NCBI GenBank assembly: GCA_021813005.1
Contig: JAKAMH010000009.1
Location: 1-16,078 of the forward strand
Direction: 5' to 3'
Origin: a bacterium
Lineage (GTDB): Bacteria; Patescibacteriota; Microgenomatia; Levybacterales; UBA12049
Length of the DNA: 16,078 nt
Shown: one piece after another, positions 12,684-16,078 of the stretch
Layout: every line of letters starts with the position of its first letter
How positions within the stretch are numbered: position 1 is the stretch's first letter
The notes under the pieces: generated by a model
Told to the model about the DNA's origin: nothing
The model's input: the letters and a program-made list of their open reading frames with translations, nothing else
The model's database searches: none
Made by a program: the position numbers and the translations under genes

Positions 12684-12953
12684 TTACTTTCTGTAGACTT
12701 CATCATGATTTCCAAGCTTGAAAAATAACGCCTCATTATTCTTTATCGTATAAATCATACGGACAGTCCCTTCGACTGAAATACTCCAGGTATTAGATAA
12801 ATTTCCTTTAAGTTTATGCGTACGCAGTGATGGATGATTAACATTCTCTTTAAATATTTTTAGCTGTTTTTGGACTTTTCTAAACAATAATGGTTGTTTG
12901 TGTTTTAACTTCTTAAGCTCACTTGCAACTCCTGTGGAAAGGGAGAAATCCAT
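12684..12953 (-). CDS. RelE/YafQ-like mRNA interferase toxin
   Basis: An 89-residue protein of the RelE/ParE fold. Helices 1-2 (ASELKKLKHKQPLLFRKVQKQLKIF) are followed by the strand region SLRTHKLKGNLSNTWSISV and then VRMIYTI, ALFFKLGNHDEVYRK. The block 'R.HKLKG....WSI...RM.Y' and the C-terminal GNHDEVY are typical of the RelE/StbE/YafQ group, which cuts mRNA at the ribosome. Candidate catalytic residues are H46, R65, H83 and Y87. It follows the antitoxin gene with a 3-base gap, the standard order for this family. Whether it acts as an active toxin or is only tolerated cannot be judged from the sequence. Confidence 0.85.
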   Translation of the reverse strand: MDFSLSTGVASELKKLKHKQPLLFRKVQKQLKIFKENVNHPSLRTHKLKGNLSNTWSISVEGTVRMIYTIKNNEALFFKLGNHDEVYRK

Positions 12954-12956
12954 ACA

Positions 12957-13217
12957 TTAAAGCTCTTCAAAAAATGTGTCAATATCTTTTACCTTAAGGG
13001 TTTTACCAGCCTCAAACTCTGCCACAGCTTTCTTGTATGCTTCTTCTGTTTTTCCAGAGGCCTGATAAAGAGGATAATCCATATCTTCAATATCCTTAAG
13101 AATTAAATGTTTTATATATCCGGCAATAGGCATACCGAACTTACTCGCCTTGCTCTCAAGGAAGTCTTTCATAGATAATGGAAGATTTACTTTAATTTGT
13201 GCTTGCGTCGTATTCAT
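12957..13217 (-). CDS. RelB/DinJ-like antitoxin
   Basis: The start is taken at the ATG at 13217 (86 residues), not at an upstream in-frame ATG at 13286. The promoter lies between the two, and its -10 ends 7 bases before 13217. The product begins MNTTQAQIKVNLPLSMKDFLESKA, a ribbon-helix-helix motif (strand plus two helices) typical of RelB/DinJ DNA binding. The C-terminal half (YKKAVAEFEAGKTLKVKDIDTFFEEL) resembles the toxin-wrapping tail. RelB antitoxins neutralise the toxin and, with it, repress their own promoter; an inverted repeat over the promoter fits this. The gene is 3 bases upstream of the toxin gene. Confidence 0.82.
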   Translation of the reverse strand: MNTTQAQIKVNLPLSMKDFLESKASKFGMPIAGYIKHLILKDIEDMDYPLYQASGKTEEAYKKAVAEFEAGKTLKVKDIDTFFEEL

Positions 13218-13224
13218 AAAGTAC

Positions 13225-13253
13225 ATGGTATCACTTATTTCAGGACTTTTCAA
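13225..13253 (-). promoter_or_regulatory. Promoter of the toxin-antitoxin operon
   Basis: On the minus strand, -35 TTGAAA (13253-13248), a 17-base spacer and -10 TACCAT (13230-13225). The predicted start is at or next to the antitoxin ATG at 13217, so the mRNA is leaderless. Confidence 0.6.
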
Positions 13254-13258
13254 GTGAT
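13230..13258. promoter_or_regulatory. Inverted repeat, probable RelB-type operator
   Basis: ATCACTT (13230-13236) and AAGTGAT (13252-13258) are perfect inverted arms separated by 15 bases. One arm overlaps the -35 and the other abuts the -10 of the toxin-antitoxin promoter, the place where a ribbon-helix-helix antitoxin would bind to repress. Confidence 0.6.
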
Positions 13259-13301
13259 TTTCTGGTAAATCAAACCGGGGGAACAAGGAAAAGATTGTGT
13301 A

Positions 13302-13321
13302 ACCGTAAACTAGATTACGGT
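13302..13321. other. Perfect stem-loop between the helicase-nuclease and the toxin-antitoxin operon
   Basis: ACCGTAA (13302-13308) and TTACGGT (13315-13321) form a 7-bp stem over a 6-base loop, about 55 bases beyond the helicase stop on the minus strand. Only a broken T-run follows (TCTTTT on either side), so it is at best a weak, possibly bidirectional terminator. The rest of 13259-13375 holds nothing else I can support. Confidence 0.35.
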
Positions 13322-13375
13322 ATTAGTCTTTTGCCAGTGTCTCAATTTAGAAAATCGATGCAGATATATTCTCGA

Positions 13376-16078
13376 TCACCCACTCAGCGTCTGGCAGAGC
13401 ATACTATATTCGCAAGTTTTGCAAAGTTCGCCGCCGCTACAGAGGAACTCGCTTTCGTTGATCTCTTTCGCTTTATCCAACACATACTGTTTGGCTTCCT
13501 CCAGCTCGTCGATAGTACGTGTCGTTGTCAAGCGTTGTCCCGTCTCTATGTACTCAAGTGTTAATTTGATATCCTCCGGATTTTTCCCGAGCACGCCATC
13601 TTTCACCTCTCTGGCTGCCAGTGCATAAAAGGTCATCTGTTTGTCGAGAGCTAATTTTTTGTCATCCGGTATGTTGACCCCAGTCTTGTAATCAATAATC
13701 TCGAGCTTGCCGTCAGGCAGTCGGTCCACTCGATCAATTCGTCCGCCGAATTTGATTCCCTTGATCGGGAAATTAAACGGTGTTTCAACAGTCAGAATAT
13801 CCGGCTTTCGTGCCAAGTCTTTTTTAATGAATTCGCTAACCGAGTGCTTTGCCTGTCTATATGCTTCTTGTTCCAAATGTTTACTTTTGTACCCTTCGTT
13901 AATCCAGTTTTTTGCCAAGAGGTCGTCTATTAGTCCGGGTGAGTTTTTTTCACCAAGTAGTATCTGCTGGTAATAATCCCGAAGCACATTATGCACACTC
14001 GATCCGTAACTTAAGGCGCTGGAAGTCTCTCCGGGAAGATTAAGCAGATAACGCAGTTTATAGTGGAGCGGGCAGACATCAAATGTCTGGATCTGTGAAT
14101 AAGAAAGAAATGTTACCGGTAGCCTACTGTAGAGACTCTTTTCAGTTTGTCTTTCAGGTTCTTTTTTCGGTGCATATTCCAGAAGCGATAGCTGCTCTGA
14201 TGCCGTATCCTCCTGCCGTTTTTCGATTAGCTTGTCTACCTCCGGCTTGCCGAACGTTTCATAGACAAAGGGGGAGAGTTTACGCTCACGTTTCCCCTCG
14301 CCGTAGTAGTGTGCCGCCGTTACGCCCAGGTAATCTCGTGCCCGGGTTACACCGACATAGAAGAGTCGTCTTTCTTCCTGGAGATTGTAGTCTCCCTCGG
14401 GCAATTCCTCACGGATCAAGTCCTCGGGAACCGGTATTTGATCTTTTCTGTTTCTTGTCGGGAAGCGCTGCGTGACGAGATTGACGAGGAAAACAGCCGG
14501 GAATTCCAGCCCTTTACTGGAGTGGATAGTCAGGATGTTGACTGCGTTATTCTCGGACCAATCGATATCTGCCGCCAAGGGACTTTCTCCAAGCTGCATG
14601 GAGAGATCTATCCAGTCTACTACTGCAAAAACTGAGGCGTCAGGCTGTTCCGCTTCATATGTCTTAAGCTTCCCAAAAAACTTAGCGATATTTTGCATCT
14701 GTCGTTCCTCGACCGCGTTCTTGGTCTCCAGATACATTTGCAGCATGCCGGTGTTTTCGACAAAATAGTAGAGGATCTGTCCGGCAGTGTCTTTGGAAAG
14801 CCGCTCCATGTGCCGGCGTACCATAGCAACGATTTTTTTGGCAATTTCCCTTGTCTCGTCTTTTACTTTGACATTGTCGATTTCCTCAAGCACCTCAAAG
14901 AGAGAGAGATTTTTTCGTCTGGCAGTGTTCAGCATGACGGCAATCTCACGAGCAGAGATCTTGTATATCGGTAGTGACAAGACGCGGTAGACTGCGGCGT
15001 TGTCTTCAAAGTTATAAAGTACTTTTAGGTAGGCGATAAGATCTTTGATCTCCTCCTGATGGAAGAGATGGCCCGGACCTAGGAATTGGAAGGGGATTTG
15101 TGAGCGCTCAAGCGCTCTCGTGAATGGCTGTGAGTGGTCATTGGCGCGGACCAAAATTGCGATATCTTTGTACTGCATCCTTTTCTTCTCGACGAGCCAC
15201 TTGATTTTTTCGGCCACCATGTCTGCCTCGTCTTCAACTCGCTTGCCAAAGAGAAATTCCGCTGTGTCTCCCGCGACGCCCCGCATGGAGATAAGTTTTT
15301 TGTTGACGCCTTCTTTGACTTCCAGCCTGTCCGGATTGTTATTTTGTATAAGCTTATATGCCCGGTCCAATATTTCTTCAGTCGAGCGGTAATTTTTGGT
15401 AAGCGTAATAATAGTGGCATCCGGGAAATGCTCTCGAAACTGTATGATATTGGCGATTGCCGCGCCACGCCAGCGATAAATTGCCTGGTCATCGTCTCCA
15501 ATTGCACTAATATTCTTCGTTTCTCCTGCCAAAAGTATCGCCATTTCATTCTGAGCGAAGTTGGTATCCTGAAACTCATCTACCATTACATACTTAAATT
15601 TATTCTGATAGTATGCGAGGATACTCTGCCGTGTTCTGAAAAGCTTCAAGACATTGGCAATGAGATCCCCAAAGTCCATGACACTCTCTTTATTTTTCAG
15701 CTCCTCATAGATCTTGTAAGCGCCTGCCAGCTCCTGAGTTTTTTCAATCTCATCTTTCGTAACCTCATTCTTCTCTCGGAGTTGATCGGCATATGTTTGG
15801 TAATCCGCCGGCGTGATGTCATCATCTTTAAGTCTTGAGAAATGAGTCAGCATGCCCTGCAGAAATTTATATGGATTGCCAAGCGGGCGGAAGTAGGAGA
15901 GTTTAAGATCTGCCAGGTGCTTTCTCAGAAAAAGAATAGACTGCGCCTCTGTCATAAGATGATACCCCGGGTCAAGCCCTATGTGGGATGCTTCATCTAT
16001 GAGGACCCGGTCACAGAATGCATGAAAAGTGGAGATCCACATTTGCGTGTAACCATAGGGGAGCGCCACGTCTACACG
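13376..16078 (-). CDS. UvrD/PcrA-family helicase fused to Fe-S PD-(D/E)XK nuclease (5' partial)
   Basis: About 900 residues are visible; the frame is open to the right edge, and the GTG at 16069 is internal. The Walker A motif lies outside. Counting from that GTG, helicase motifs are STFHAFC (13-19), DEFQD (164-168), GDDDQAIYRWRG (191-202), LTKNYRST (223-230), LTIHSSKGLEFP (513-524) and RRLFYVGVTRAR (567-578), the superfamily 1A order. The C-terminal ~240 residues are a RecB/Cas4/AddB-type nuclease: SSVHNVLRDY (H693), GGRIDRVD (D779), IIDYKTG (D793, K795) and QMTFY (Q811-Y815). Cysteines C666 and C883/C886/C892 match the iron-sulfur staple of AddB and Cas4. A single-chain DNA unwinding and degrading enzyme is inferred, plausibly doing the AddAB/RecBCD job of preparing double-strand breaks for RecA. 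Confidence 0.93.
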   Translation of the reverse strand, partial: RVDVALPYGYTQMWISTFHAFCDRVLIDEASHIGLDPGYHLMTEAQSILFLRKHLADLKLSYFRPLGNPYKFLQGMLTHFSRLKDDDITPADYQTYADQLREKNEVTKDEIEKTQELAGAYKIYEELKNKESVMDFGDLIANVLKLFRTRQSILAYYQNKFKYVMVDEFQDTNFAQNEMAILLAGETKNISAIGDDDQAIYRWRGAAIANIIQFREHFPDATIITLTKNYRSTEEILDRAYKLIQNNNPDRLEVKEGVNKKLISMRGVAGDTAEFLFGKRVEDEADMVAEKIKWLVEKKRMQYKDIAILVRANDHSQPFTRALERSQIPFQFLGPGHLFHQEEIKDLIAYLKVLYNFEDNAAVYRVLSLPIYKISAREIAVMLNTARRKNLSLFEVLEEIDNVKVKDETREIAKKIVAMVRRHMERLSKDTAGQILYYFVENTGMLQMYLETKNAVEERQMQNIAKFFGKLKTYEAEQPDASVFAVVDWIDLSMQLGESPLAADIDWSENNAVNILTIHSSKGLEFPAVFLVNLVTQRFPTRNRKDQIPVPEDLIREELPEGDYNLQEERRLFYVGVTRARDYLGVTAAHYYGEGKRERKLSPFVYETFGKPEVDKLIEKRQEDTASEQLSLLEYAPKKEPERQTEKSLYSRLPVTFLSYSQIQTFDVCPLHYKLRYLLNLPGETSSALSYGSSVHNVLRDYYQQILLGEKNSPGLIDDLLAKNWINEGYKSKHLEQEAYRQAKHSVSEFIKKDLARKPDILTVETPFNFPIKGIKFGGRIDRVDRLPDGKLEIIDYKTGVNIPDDKKLALDKQMTFYALAAREVKDGVLGKNPEDIKLTLEYIETGQRLTTTRTIDELEEAKQYVLDKAKEINESEFLCSGGELCKTCEYSMLCQTLSG

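Noticed and set aside
13286..13286. Longer antitoxin start at the upstream ATG
   Set aside because: The extra 23 residues would be encoded by the operon promoter and operator, and the ribbon-helix-helix domain begins right after the ATG at 13217.
16067..16069. GTG as the true start of the helicase-nuclease
   Set aside because: The frame continues to the window edge, and a superfamily 1 helicase needs the Walker A motif, which must lie upstream.

Overview
The window looks like a piece of a small-genome bacterial chromosome, most likely from the Candidate Phyla Radiation (Patescibacteria; a Microgenomates-like lineage is my best guess, by inference only). The basis is compact gene spacing, many very short hypothetical genes, a membrane-anchored pilin-like/Ig-like surface protein next to a DUF5671-like membrane protein, a divergent RNase P RNA, and many transcripts that appear to be leaderless. 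No phage, transposon, CRISPR or integron structure was seen. Both window edges cut through genes.

Left part (1-4200): the 3' end of a gene with a sigma-70 region-4-like helix-turn-helix followed by an RNA polymerase alpha-CTD-like domain; then about 420 bases without a gene, holding a short TTAAC-type repeat array, a near-consensus promoter and a structured leader that can hide the ribosome binding site of a queuosine-precursor (YhhQ/VUT) transporter. Convergent to it is a two-gene membrane/surface operon on the minus strand, which shares a 73-bp divergent promoter region with a RibD-C/dihydrofolate-reductase-like gene. A small coiled-coil protein and a minus-strand tRNA-Pro(GGG) follow.

Central part (4200-10410): housekeeping genes on the plus strand: recA-recX, an RNase Y without its usual membrane anchor, HU with an extremely strong ribosome binding site and its own terminator, and a three-gene ABC-2 exporter (ATPase plus two DUF990-type permeases) joined by overlaps or very short gaps.

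Right part (10410-16078) is all on the minus strand: a small hypothetical ORF, the RNase P RNA gene rnpB with a near-perfect promoter, a Nudix hydrolase, a two-gene hypothetical operon, a RelB/RelE-type toxin-antitoxin pair with an inverted repeat over its promoter, and most of a UvrD-family helicase fused to a Cas4/AddB-like Fe-S PD-(D/E)XK nuclease, whose N-terminus with the Walker A motif lies beyond the right edge.

The most notable patterns are: (i) at eight transcription units a -10 element lies only 6-10 bases before the ATG, implying leaderless mRNAs, while HU and genes inside operons keep Shine-Dalgarno sequences; (ii) the transporter leader has two mutually exclusive hairpins, one of which covers the Shine-Dalgarno sequence; (iii) the RNase P RNA seems to lack the GGU motif that pairs with tRNA CCA ends, and the only tRNA gene in the window encodes no CCA and has C instead of U at position 55; (iv) RNase Y lacks a membrane anchor.
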